Notes: generated by a model from the sequence alone, not told the origin. Counted from the stretch's first letter, positions 1 through 7,593 are shown. The stretch: 21,455 nt of DNA from an uncultured Eubacteriales bacterium (GCA_905201305.1 CAJKNS010000008.1:1-21455), one strand, 5' to 3'. Made by a program: numbers and translations.

Positions 1-2
1 TT

Positions 3-926
3 CAGATCACCGAGATGAACTCCGGCTGCATCTGCTGCTCCCTGGTGGGTGACTTTGGCGAGGCGCTGAAAAAGGTCATGGCAGAGTATCATCCGGACCG
101 CATTCTCATTGAGCCCTCCGGTGTCGGCAAGCTCAGCGACGTTGCCCAGGCAGTGGAGCGCGCCGAGACCGACGAGATGGAAATCGGCTGCATGGTTGCC
201 GTTGCCGACGCCACCAAGTGCAAGCTCTATATGAAGAACTTCGGCGAATTTTATAACAATCAGATTGAAAATGCGGGAACCATTATCCTCTCCAGAACGT
301 CTCATATGAAGGAGGACAAGCTCCAGGCTGCCGTGGCAATGCTCCGGGAGAAGAATCCCACTGCCGTCATTGTTACCACCCCCTGGGAGCAGCTCACCGG
401 CGCCCAGCTCATGGAAGCCATGGAGCAGAAGGATTCCCTCCAGGCTGCCCTTGACGCGCTGGAAGCCCATGGAGAGGACGAGTGCGACGATCCCGAGTGC
501 TCCTGCCACCATCACCATGACCATGAGCACGAGCATGAGCATGAGCATCATCATGACCACGACGAGCACGAGCATGAGCATCATCATGACCACGACGAGC
601 ACGAGCATGAGCATCATCACGATCATGACCATCATCACCACCATCATGCCGACGAGGTGTTCACCTCCTGGGGCATGGAAACACCCAAGACCTTTACCCA
701 GGAGAAAATTGCGCAGTGCCTCAGCGCCCTGGGCGATCAGGAAACCTATGGTATCATTCTCCGCGCAAAGGGCATCGTAGCAGGCGAGAACGGTCAGTGG
801 ATTCACTTTGACTATGTGCCCGGCGAACCTGACATCCGCACCGGCAGCGCCGGCATCATCGGCAGACTCTGCGTCATCGGCTCCAAGATCAACGAAGCTG
901 CCATTGCAGAGCTGTTCCAGGGCTAA
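3..926 (+). CDS. COG0523/CobW-family GTPase with His-rich metal-binding tract (5' partial)
   Basis: The reading frame is already open at the window edge (Q-I-T-E before the first Met at 15), so the P-loop end lies upstream and the gene is 5' partial. The SGCICC motif (codons from 21) is the CxCC metal-binding signature of the COG0523/G3E family, followed by a Walker B-like IEPSG. The guanine-specificity motif, normally NKxD, reads SRTS near 291-302. A tract of 30 His in 47 residues (507-647), preceded by CDDPECSC, separates the GTPase domain from a CobW C-terminal domain (about 655-920). Family members insert or traffic metals, often zinc, using GTP; the His tract supports metal storage or delivery in the cytoplasm. 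The second GTPase starts 17 bases downstream, indicating an operon. Family assignment is firm; the metal is inference. Confidence 0.93.
   Translation, partial: QITEMNSGCICCSLVGDFGEALKKVMAEYHPDRILIEPSGVGKLSDVAQAVERAETDEMEIGCMVAVADATKCKLYMKNFGEFYNNQIENAGTIILSRTSHMKEDKLQAAVAMLREKNPTAVIVTTPWEQLTGAQLMEAMEQKDSLQAALDALEAHGEDECDDPECSCHHHHDHEHEHEHEHHHDHDEHEHEHHHDHDEHEHEHHHDHDHHHHHHADEVFTSWGMETPKTFTQEKIAQCLSALGDQETYGIILRAKGIVAGENGQWIHFDYVPGEPDIRTGSAGIIGRLCVIGSKINEAAIAELFQG
507..647 (+). repeat. His-codon tract with 33-bp tandem repeat
   Basis: An in-frame run of CAC/CAT codons mixed with GAC and GAG encodes 30 His in 47 residues. Inside it a 33-bp unit encoding EHHHDHDEHEH is perfectly duplicated at 543-575 and 576-608, with a degenerate third start at 609. 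The unit length is a multiple of three, so copy-number change by slippage would keep the frame. Confidence 0.9.
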
Positions 927-943
927 GAAAGGCAGGCACGTAT

Positions 944-1882
944 ATGGCAATTCCCGTATATGTATTCACCGGCTTCCTGGACAGCGGCAAAACCCGCTTT
1001 ATGCAGGGCACCCTGGAGGATGACCGGTTCAACGCCGGAGAAAAGACCCTGCTGCTGGTCTGCGAGGAGGGCGAGGAGGAATATGATCCCTCTGCCTTCT
1101 CCGCGCCCAATGTCTATATCGAGGTCATTGAGGATCAGGACGCACTGGACGACAAGACACTGGAAGCCCTCCGGAAAAAGCATCATGCCGAGCGCGTGTG
1201 CGTGGAGCTCAACGGCATGAAGCTGGTCAGCGATTTCTATGCCAAGCTGCCGAAAAACTGGGTGGTCTATCAGGAGATCATGTTTGCCGACGCCACCACC
1301 TTTGTGATGTACAACGCCAACATGCGTTCTCTGGTGGTGGACAAGGTGGGCGGCTGCGAGATGATCGTATTCAACCGCTACAACGATTCCATTGATAAAA
1401 TGGAGCTGCATAAAATCGTCCGGGGCATCAATCGCCGCTGCGACATCGCCTATGAGGACGAGGACGGCAAGGTGGAATACGATGAAATCGAGGACCCTCT
1501 GCCCTTTGATTTAAACGCCGATATCATCGATATCAAGGACGATGACTATGGCATCTGGTATCGGGACGTCACCGAGGATATGCAGAAGTATTCCGGCAAA
1601 ACCGTCCGGTTCAAGGCGCAGGTTGCCCATACAAAAAAAGTAGAAAAGGGTTGCTTCGTCCCCGGTCGGTTCATTATGACCTGCTGCGTGGAGGACATCC
1701 AGTTCATGGGCTTTGTGTGCCAGTATGACGGCGCGCAGGAGCTGGAGCAGCGCAGCTGGATCACCGTCACCGCAAAGATCTCTCTGCGGTACCACAAGCT
1801 CTATAAGGAAATGGGTCCCGTGCTCACCGCACTGAGCATCGAGCCCGCCGAAAAGCCGGAGCAGGACGTTGTAACCTTCTAA
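944..1882 (+). CDS. P-loop GTPase (CobW-like) with YcgQ/DUF1980-like C-terminal domain
   Basis: The 312-residue protein begins with a G3E-type P-loop, GFLDSGKT at residues 10-17. The CxCC motif of the classical family is absent; the matching region reads VELNGM (about 87-92). The G4 position is FNRYND (143-148), a variant of NKxD. From about residue 200 the sequence changes character: residues 238-257 (FVPGRFIMTCCVEDIQFMGF) followed by a WITVTAKI strand closely resemble the C-terminal part of YcgQ/DUF1980 (TIGR03943) proteins, which are often encoded near COG0523 GTPases and YcgR permeases. The call is a GTPase fused to that domain, acting with the preceding His-rich GTPase in metal homeostasis. 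The upstream sequence AAAGGCAGG serves as a weak ribosome site. The domain match is from memory of the family motif; substrate is unknown. Confidence 0.85.
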   Translation: MAIPVYVFTGFLDSGKTRFMQGTLEDDRFNAGEKTLLLVCEEGEEEYDPSAFSAPNVYIEVIEDQDALDDKTLEALRKKHHAERVCVELNGMKLVSDFYAKLPKNWVVYQEIMFADATTFVMYNANMRSLVVDKVGGCEMIVFNRYNDSIDKMELHKIVRGINRRCDIAYEDEDGKVEYDEIEDPLPFDLNADIIDIKDDDYGIWYRDVTEDMQKYSGKTVRFKAQVAHTKKVEKGCFVPGRFIMTCCVEDIQFMGFVCQYDGAQELEQRSWITVTAKISLRYHKLYKEMGPVLTALSIEPAEKPEQDVVTF

Positions 1883-1886
1883 GATC

Positions 1887-2055
1887 GAGCAATATCGCAT
1901 TTTCGCCAAGTATGCTCAGCTGGCAATTTTGTGGTGGATTCGTTTTTTTGCAGGCACACTTTGTGTATGTCAAGGTGTATGTCAAGGAAAAATAACGAAT
2001 TTTCGGCAGAAACGGTCGGCTGGAGTCCGGCGGCACATTTGTGCGGTACTGCCCA
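1887..2055 (+). mobile_element. MITE-like element, copy A (diverged)
   Basis: This intergenic stretch aligns along its whole length with the reverse complement of the element at 3502-3666. Shared blocks in order include GCAATAtCGCA at the left end, GCAGGcAcACTTTGTGTAT in the middle, TAACGaATTT, and ATTTGTGCGGTACTGCCC at the right end (2037-2054). The left and right ends are imperfect inverted repeats (about 10 of 13 bases). A short internal duplication (GTATGTCAAGG, about 1966-1987) is peculiar to this copy. No ORF is carried. It fills the space between the GTPase stop and the LCP ribosome site. Confidence 0.6.
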
Positions 2056-2073
2056 AAAGAAAAGGAGTTTTCT

Positions 2074-3504
2074 ATGGCAAATCGAAGCAATCCCAACCCG
2101 CGCCGCGGCAGCGGTTCCGGTGATATGGACGAGACGCAGGGCTTCCGTCCGATCCGAGACAGCGGTCAAAATCGCAATATTCCTTCCAACGGCGATTATT
2201 ATAACGATGGCGGATACTACGACGGTTCCTACGACGATTCCTATAATACCGCCTATAACGGCTATGATAATCAGGGCGGCTATTATGATGATGGCTACGA
2301 TGACCAGAACGGTTATCAAAACGGCTACGACAGCTACGATGGCTATGATGACGGTTACTATGACGACAGCTATCAGGAGCCCCGGGAAACCCTGGCGTCC
2401 CGTGCTGCCGGACGTGCCGGAGCCGATCCCTACAGCCGCCGCCCCTCCAGTCGTCCCAAGCAGTCCCGGGCACAAAATGCGCCCCAGCGCACCCGCTATG
2501 AGGATGATTACCGGCAGCCTGCGCCTCGCCGTCGGAAGAAAAAGCATCACCCTCTCCGGAATTTTCTGATTTTCCTGTTGATTCTGGCAGCACTGCTGGC
2601 AGGCGTATATTTCCTGCTGTTCCGCGCTCCCACCCAATCCCAGGACGGCGTACACACCCGGAAGAGCGGCTTTTATAACATTCTCCTGTGTGCCACCGAC
2701 GAAGGGGGCACCCGGACCGACACCATCATGATTGCCACACTGGATCAGAAGACCGGTCAGATATCCCTGACCAGTCTCCCCCGTGATACCATTGTGGACA
2801 ACGGTCAGGCAGTCCCGAAGCTCAACGGCGTCTATGCCATTGCGGGCTGCGGAGAAGCCGGAGCCAATGCGCTGATGGATCAGGTAAAAACGCTGCTGGG
2901 CTTCCGTCCCGATGGCTATGCCATCATCAGCTATGATATTTTCAAGGACGTGGTGGATGCCATGGGCGGCATTACCTTTGACGTTCCCATGGACATGGAT
3001 GTAGACGGCATCAATATCTCCGGCGGCGAGCAGACGCTGGACGGCGATCTGGCGCTGCTGGTCTGCCGGTTCCGTCACGGCTATGCCATGGCAGACATTC
3101 AGCGGGAATATGTCCAGCAGACCTTTATCAAAGCCATGGTCAAGCAGTGCATGTCCCCCAGTATGCTGCCCAAGTACCCCGCTATCTATAAGGCAGCCAT
3201 GTCCAACATCATCACCGATCTGGACGACGCCAATCTCCGCTACCTTGCCCTGCATGTGCTGCTGGCAGGCACCAACGATATTCAGCAAAATACCCTGCCC
3301 GGCGAGGGCGTCAACTATAACGGCGCTTCCTGCTATGGTCTTTATGGGCAGAGCGTGGTAGATCTGGTGAATCAGGTGATGAATCCATACACCGAGGATA
3401 TCACCATCGATGATGTCCACATTCTCACCGTCTCTGGCGGTTCTCTGGTGGAAAGCACCTGGACGGGCACTGCATTTGACGCCAGCACCTATCAATACAA
3501 TTAG
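2074..3504 (+). CDS. LCP (LytR-CpsA-Psr) family cell-wall glycopolymer ligase
   Basis: The start was placed at ATG 2074 because AAAGGAG lies six bases upstream; a GTG 33 bases earlier falls inside the repeat element. The 476-residue protein has a cytoplasmic tail with a striking Tyr/Asp/Gly-rich tract (about 41-100), an Arg-rich linker, a basic stop (RRRKKKHH, 152-159) and one membrane helix (about 162-184). The extracellular LCP domain starts near 200: GGTRTDTIMIATLD (211-224), SLPRDT (234-239), and the QREYVQQTF segment that follows RFRHGYAMAD. These match the phosphate-binding arginines and acidic residues of LCP enzymes, which transfer lipid-linked teichoic-acid-type polymers or capsule to peptidoglycan. 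The TAG stop lies in the terminal repeat of the downstream element. The family is certain; the polymer is unknown. Confidence 0.95.
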   Translation: MANRSNPNPRRGSGSGDMDETQGFRPIRDSGQNRNIPSNGDYYNDGGYYDGSYDDSYNTAYNGYDNQGGYYDDGYDDQNGYQNGYDSYDGYDDGYYDDSYQEPRETLASRAAGRAGADPYSRRPSSRPKQSRAQNAPQRTRYEDDYRQPAPRRRKKKHHPLRNFLIFLLILAALLAGVYFLLFRAPTQSQDGVHTRKSGFYNILLCATDEGGTRTDTIMIATLDQKTGQISLTSLPRDTIVDNGQAVPKLNGVYAIAGCGEAGANALMDQVKTLLGFRPDGYAIISYDIFKDVVDAMGGITFDVPMDMDVDGINISGGEQTLDGDLALLVCRFRHGYAMADIQREYVQQTFIKAMVKQCMSPSMLPKYPAIYKAAMSNIITDLDDANLRYLALHVLLAGTNDIQQNTLPGEGVNYNGASCYGLYGQSVVDLVNQVMNPYTEDITIDDVHILTVSGGSLVESTWTGTAFDASTYQYN

Positions 3505-3666
3505 GGCAACACCGCGCAAATGCGTCTTCGGATTCTGACGGATTCCTTCCGCCAGAAATGCGTTAGAAAAACCTTGCAATACACAAAGTATTCCTGCGGT
3601 TTTTCACCTTTTCTGGTGCAAATTCTCTCGTCAGACTCTCTTGCCGATTTGTGCGGTATTGCCTTA
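3502..3666 (-). mobile_element. MITE-like element, copy B
   Basis: The segment is bounded by imperfect terminal inverted repeats: TAGGGCAACACCGCGCAAAT (3502-3521) and the complement of 3647-3666, identical at 17 of 20 positions. Nested inside is a hairpin whose arms begin GAAAAACC and end GGTTTTTC (about 3565-3605) with the loop ACAAA. It has no coding capacity. Copy A at 1887-2055 is homologous and oppositely oriented. Both borders carry TTA or TA, compatible with a TA-type target duplication, but this is not proven. The transposase family is unknown. Confidence 0.65.
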
Positions 3667-3678
3667 GAAAACGCAAAT

Positions 3679-3712
3679 AGGACGCAGCTCAATTGAACTG
3701 CGTCCTGTTTTT
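3679..3712. terminator. Intrinsic terminator between convergent LCP and methyltransferase genes
   Basis: A perfect 9-bp stem, AGGACGCAG (3679-3687) with CTGCGTCCT (3698-3706), closes a loop containing TCAATTGA and is followed on the + strand by a run of five T. It sits directly after the stop of the minus-strand methyltransferase and after the element behind the LCP gene. The minus-strand tail is weaker in U, so it probably works best on the + strand. Confidence 0.8.
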
Positions 3713-5045
3713 ATCCATTCATCCACCGAAGTCCCTTGGGAAAGTGGTTTTTCAGCTGTCCGCCGGAGCCCTTTGCCCAGCCCAGAGACAGTCCATCCAC
3801 AGTAATCAGCGTCCAGCCGTTTGCCGTGCCCGGGATCACCTGTCCCTGAAGGTAGGAAAGCACTCTGGGGTCCTCACAAGAAAGCGCCTCCGTTACCGCC
3901 GCTGTCCTGAGCCAAAGCGCCAGAGCATGCGCCGGTTCAAAGCGTCCCTTTTTCGCCTGCCCCAGCTCCAGTCCCGGGCGCAGGACCTTAAGTCCCTTCA
4001 GCTCCGGCATATCCTCCGGGCAGAGATACAATGCCGGTCCAAAGGAAATGAGCCGTCCCTCCGGCAGGGTAATATCCATGTGGTCTAAGAAGTCCTTTAG
4101 CTCTGCGGGAGCCTTGACCTCCGCAGGCGCCCGCAGCTCCATCGGCGCGCTGTCGCCGTCTTTTTTCAGGAGCGCTGCAAAGTGTCCCTCTCCCGAAAGC
4201 AAATGGGGCCAGAGCCGGAAGGTGTATTGCAGCTCAGGATGGTTTCCCTCGGACCATTCCGGTCTTCCGGGTGCCAGCCAGGGCATGTCCGCCTCAACCA
4301 CATGAAAATCCGGATGCCGCTGCAAAAATGCGCCGATTGCGCCCTCGTCCTCCTCCGGCGCAAAGGTACAGGTGGAATAGCACAGATAGCCTCCGGGACG
4401 AAGCATGTTGGCAGCGGAATCCAGAATTTCGCTCTGCCGGGCTGCACACATTTTTACGGTCTCCGGGCTCCAATCCGTCACCGCCGCCTCTTCCTTTCGG
4501 AACATTCCCTCGCCAGAGCAGGGCGCATCCACCAGGACCCGATCAAAGAAGCCTGCAAACCGCTTTTCCAAATCTTTGGGATGCATATTCAGCACCAGCG
4601 CATTGGAAATTCCCATGCGCTCGATGTTCCGGGACAGGATTTTCGCCCGCTTGGGATTGATTTCATTGGCAACCAGCAAGCCCTGACCCTCCAGCATATC
4701 CCCCAGCTGTGTGGACTTTCCTCCGGGCGCCGCGCAAAGATCCAGCACCCGCTCTCCGGGCTGAGGATTCAGCAGCGTGGCAGGCGCCATGGCGGAGGGC
4801 TCCTGTAAATAATACAGTCCCGCTTCATGATAGGGGTGCTTTCCCGGACGGCTTTCCGGATCATAGGCATAGCCGTTCTTTGTCCAGGGAATGGGTTCCC
4901 GTAAAAATGGGAGCGTTCCATTCAGCCGTTTTCTGCCGGACAGCCGCAATCCCTTTTGCAGTGGACGGTCATAGGCTGCCAGAAAGTCCGCATATTCCGT
5001 TCCCAGCAGGTTCTCCATTCGGGTTAAAAATTCAGGTGGGAGCAT
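3711..5045 (-). CDS. rsmF: RsmF/NOP2-type rRNA m5C methyltransferase
   Basis: This 444-residue protein carries the RsmB/NOP2/Sun methyltransferase signatures: SAM motif I LDLCAAPGGK (101-110), NEINPKR (128-134), DAPCSGEGMFRK (173-184) with Cys176, and YSTCTFAPEEDE (223-234) with the second catalytic Cys226. The C-terminal half ends in FPKGLRW, the pattern of the RsmF-type C-terminal PUA-like domain. Such enzymes make 5-methylcytosine in 16S rRNA. The start at 5045 was preferred to the in-frame ATG 24 bases upstream because AAGGAGAG is well placed for it. The gene lies behind the typA terminator with no room for a separate promoter, so it probably depends on readthrough. The family is certain; the exact rRNA position is not shown by the sequence. 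Confidence 0.93.
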   Translation of the reverse strand: MLPPEFLTRMENLLGTEYADFLAAYDRPLQKGLRLSGRKRLNGTLPFLREPIPWTKNGYAYDPESRPGKHPYHEAGLYYLQEPSAMAPATLLNPQPGERVLDLCAAPGGKSTQLGDMLEGQGLLVANEINPKRAKILSRNIERMGISNALVLNMHPKDLEKRFAGFFDRVLVDAPCSGEGMFRKEEAAVTDWSPETVKMCAARQSEILDSAANMLRPGGYLCYSTCTFAPEEDEGAIGAFLQRHPDFHVVEADMPWLAPGRPEWSEGNHPELQYTFRLWPHLLSGEGHFAALLKKDGDSAPMELRAPAEVKAPAELKDFLDHMDITLPEGRLISFGPALYLCPEDMPELKGLKVLRPGLELGQAKKGRFEPAHALALWLRTAAVTEALSCEDPRVLSYLQGQVIPGTANGWTLITVDGLSLGWAKGSGGQLKNHFPKGLRWMNG

Positions 5046-5067
5046 ACCATTCTCTCCTTCTCGGTAC

Positions 5068-5091
5068 AAAAAAGGGGACCAGACGGTCCCC
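5068..5091 (-). terminator. Terminator downstream of typA
   Basis: The stem GGGGACC (5074-5080) pairs with GGTCCCC (5085-5091) around a short loop. On the minus strand it is followed by six T (complement of 5068-5073). It separates typA from the methyltransferase gene, whose ribosome site follows within about 20 bases, so termination is probably partial. Confidence 0.85.
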
Positions 5092-5100
5092 TTTTCTTTT

Positions 5101-6933
5101 TTACTTTTTGCCGCCCTTCAGCGCCTTCATGCGGTCTGCATGGTTGAGGATTCTCTTGCGCATCCGCAGATTCTTGGGAGTAACCTCCAGAATCTCGTCG
5201 TCTGCCAGATACTCCAGGCACTGCTCCAGGCTCATCTGCTTGGGGGGGATCAGCCGCAGCGCGTCATCGGAGCCGGAAGCACGGGTGTTGGTCAGGTGCT
5301 TTGCCTTGCAGACGTTGACGGTGATATCCTCCATCCGGGGATTGGAGCCGATAATCATGCCCTCATAGACCGGGACACCGGCGCCGATGAACAGGGTGCC
5401 GCGCTCCTGGGCATTGAACAGGCCATAGGTGATGGAATCGCCGGTCTCAAAGGAAATCAGGCTACCGGTACGGCGGCGCTGAATGTCGCCCTTATAGGGC
5501 TGATAGCTGTCGAATACGGACGCCATGATGCCCTCGCCCTTGGTGTCAGTGAGGAACTCATTGCGATAGCCGAACAGCCCCCGAGAGGGAACCAGGAAAG
5601 TAATCTTCATACGGGTGGTGCCCAGAGGGGTCATCTCCAGCAGGTCGCCCTTGCGGTTGCCCATCTTCTCGATGACGGAGCCCACGCAGTCGGAGGGAAC
5701 GTCGCAAACCAGCCGCTCCATGGGCTCGCACTTTACGCCGTCGATCTCCTGATACAGCACACGGGGAGGAGAAACCTGGAACTCGTAGCCCTCCCGGCGC
5801 ATGGTCTCGATGAGGATACTCAGGTGCATCTCGCCGCGGCCAGCCACATAGAAGGCATCGGTGGAACCTTCCGCCTCGGTGACACGCAGGGATACATCCT
5901 TCAAAAGCTCCTTCTCCAGACGCTCTCGAATCTGGCGGGAGGTTACATATTTGCCTTCCTTGCCCGCAAAGGGAGAATCGTTGATGGTAAAGGTCATCTC
6001 CATGGTGGGCTTGGAAATCTTCACAAAGTCCAAAGGCTCCACATTGGAGGGGGCGCAGACGGTATCGCCAATGGTGATGTTGCCGATGCCGCTCATGGCA
6101 ATGATATTGCCGGCGGTTGCCTCGGTGACCGGCACACGGTTCAGACCGTCAAACTCATAAAGGCTGACCGCCTTCAGCTTCTTGGAAACCTGATCGGGGT
6201 CATGGTAATTACATACCACGATTTCATCGTTCTGATGAATCACGCCGCGCTCAATCCGCCCGATGGCAATTCTGCCAACAAACTCGTTATAGTCGATGGA
6301 AGAAACCAGCATCTGGAACGGCTGGTCCACATCCGCCTCAGGGGCAGGGATATAGTTCAAAATGGTGTCAAACAGGGGCTGGAGATCGGTGCCAGCCACA
6401 TCCGGAGAATAGGATGCGGTGCCCTGACGTCCGGAGCAGAACAGCATGGGGCTCTCCAGCTGATCGTCGGTGGCGTCCAGGTCGATGAGCAGCTCCAGTA
6501 CCTCGTCCACAACCTCCAGCACGCGCTGGTCAGGACGGTCAATCTTGTTGACGACTACGATCACGCGATGACCCAGCTCCAGTGCCTTGGACAGCACAAA
6601 ACGGGTCTGGGGCATGGGACCCTCTGCCGCGTCTACCAGCAGGATAACGCCGTTTACCATCTTGAGGATACGCTCTACCTCACCGCCGAAGTCTGCATGC
6701 CCGGGGGTGTCAACGATGTTGATTTTCGTGTCCTTGTAGGTGATGGCAGTATTCTTTGCCAGAATGGTGATGCCGCGCTCCCGCTCCAGATCGTTGGAGT
6801 CCATAACGCGATCCACAACCTCCTGGTTTTCCCGATAGATACCGCTCTGCTTGAGCATCTCGTCCACCAGGGTGGTTTTACCGTGGTCAACGTGGGCAAT
6901 GATGGCTACGTTTCTGATTTTCTCGTCTACCAA
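5101..6933 (-). CDS. typA: Ribosome-associated translational GTPase TypA/BipA
   Basis: The 610-residue length and all G motifs fit TypA/BipA: AHVDHGKT (13-20), RGIT (53-56), DTPGH (75-79) and NKID (129-132). EF-G-like domains II, III and V and the BipA-specific C-terminal region follow. TypA binds ribosomes and supports large-subunit assembly and stress or cold growth. The start codon is TTG (complement of 6931-6933): GAAGGGAG lies about ten bases upstream and no ATG is better placed. A clear promoter is at 6996-7024, giving a leader of about 55 bases. A terminator follows at 5068-5091. No missing key residue was seen. Confidence 0.98.
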   Translation of the reverse strand: MVDEKIRNVAIIAHVDHGKTTLVDEMLKQSGIYRENQEVVDRVMDSNDLERERGITILAKNTAITYKDTKINIVDTPGHADFGGEVERILKMVNGVILLVDAAEGPMPQTRFVLSKALELGHRVIVVVNKIDRPDQRVLEVVDEVLELLIDLDATDDQLESPMLFCSGRQGTASYSPDVAGTDLQPLFDTILNYIPAPEADVDQPFQMLVSSIDYNEFVGRIAIGRIERGVIHQNDEIVVCNYHDPDQVSKKLKAVSLYEFDGLNRVPVTEATAGNIIAMSGIGNITIGDTVCAPSNVEPLDFVKISKPTMEMTFTINDSPFAGKEGKYVTSRQIRERLEKELLKDVSLRVTEAEGSTDAFYVAGRGEMHLSILIETMRREGYEFQVSPPRVLYQEIDGVKCEPMERLVCDVPSDCVGSVIEKMGNRKGDLLEMTPLGTTRMKITFLVPSRGLFGYRNEFLTDTKGEGIMASVFDSYQPYKGDIQRRRTGSLISFETGDSITYGLFNAQERGTLFIGAGVPVYEGMIIGSNPRMEDITVNVCKAKHLTNTRASGSDDALRLIPPKQMSLEQCLEYLADDEILEVTPKNLRMRKRILNHADRMKALKGGKK

Positions 6934-6995
6934 AGTTGGGTAACTCCCTTCGTAAAAGCATCTTTTCCGCTGAATTTTCTAAATCACAATTATTT

Positions 6996-7024
6996 ATTTT
7001 ATCATAGAATCCGTGTATTTGCAA
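6996..7024 (-). promoter_or_regulatory. typA promoter
   Basis: On the minus strand TTGCAA (7024-7019) is separated by 17 bases from TAAAAT (7001-6996), which is preceded by TGA (extended -10). It lies about 60 bases upstream of the TTG start in an AT-rich stretch. Confidence 0.7.
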
Positions 7025-7041
7025 TACCAGGGAGAGGGACA

Positions 7042-7087
7042 AAATAGGCAAAAGCAGCTGGAGAATCCAGCCGCTTTTTGCCTATTT
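7042..7087 (-). terminator. Terminator after the zinc-ribbon lipoprotein gene
   Basis: A stem of about 20 bp joins 7042-7061 (AAATAGGCAAAAGCAGCTGG) to 7067-7087, with one or two irregularities and a loop AGAAT. On the minus strand the tail reads TATTTTG. It separates the lipoprotein gene from the typA promoter and may act in both directions. Confidence 0.8.
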
Positions 7088-7089
7088 AT

Positions 7090-7593
7090 CTAGCTGAAGA
7101 CGTTTTCCGCACATATCTCGCACACGCCAGAATCATTATACTCCTTTACGCTTGAGCCAAACGGCTGTCCACATTCAGAACACCAGGGCTGCTTTGTGTG
7201 CTGCACATAACTATCTCCCCAGCGTTCCTTTGCGCATGTCTCACAGTACCCCACATCATACCACTTATCATCAAGAATATCATAATCATAAAATACCGGT
7301 TCCTCATCGCCCAGTTCCGTTAAGCAATTCCGGCAATGTCCCGCCATTATTCCTGCATACCGATATTGGCATGTTTCGCATATCACATCGTTTCCTGAAA
7401 CTACTCCACGAGGCGCATCCGCATTCTGACCCAGCACCTCATCTAAATCAACATAGTCTGAGATCCGAATCACATTTACCGCATGCTCGTCATCACCTAT
7501 TGTACGATTGCAAATACGGCAGGTCAATGTCTTCCCACACGCCGAAAGCAAAAGCACACAGAATAAGCACAGAACACAGCTCTTTAATCTCAT
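7090..7593 (-). CDS. Lipoprotein with six CxxC zinc-ribbon motifs, unknown function
   Basis: The 167-residue protein starts with a lipoprotein signal peptide (MRLKSCVLCLFCVLLLSAC, lipobox LSAC, lipidated Cys19), so it should be anchored outside the membrane. The mature part has six CxxC pairs at 25/28, 72/75, 87/90, 117/120, 138/141 and 158/161, enough for three four-Cys zinc sites, with aromatic residues typical of small zinc ribbons around them. Zinc ribbons are usually cytoplasmic; an exported protein with this pattern is uncommon. An AAGGAGAG site precedes the ATG at 7593. It follows the tiny lipoprotein gene by 85 bases and probably shares its promoter. I do not recognise a named family; roles in metal sensing, redox or envelope stress are only possible. 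Confidence 0.85.
   Translation of the reverse strand: MRLKSCVLCLFCVLLLSACGKTLTCRICNRTIGDDEHAVNVIRISDYVDLDEVLGQNADAPRGVVSGNDVICETCQYRYAGIMAGHCRNCLTELGDEEPVFYDYDILDDKWYDVGYCETCAKERWGDSYVQHTKQPWCSECGQPFGSSVKEYNDSGVCEICAENVFS

Noticed and set aside
543..608. CRISPR-like or regulatory direct repeats
   Set aside because: The repeats are adjacent without spacers, keep the reading frame and encode His/Glu/Asp; they are part of the protein.
1879..3579. Long minus-strand open frame opposite the LCP gene
   Set aside because: It is low-complexity (Ile/Val/Ala runs), covers the complementary strand of a well-supported gene and both repeat elements, and has no ribosome site or known domain.
5140..7047. 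Long plus-strand open frame opposite typA
   Set aside because: It is the antisense shadow of typA caused by GC-rich codon use; the His/Gly/Leu-rich product has no recognisable domain.
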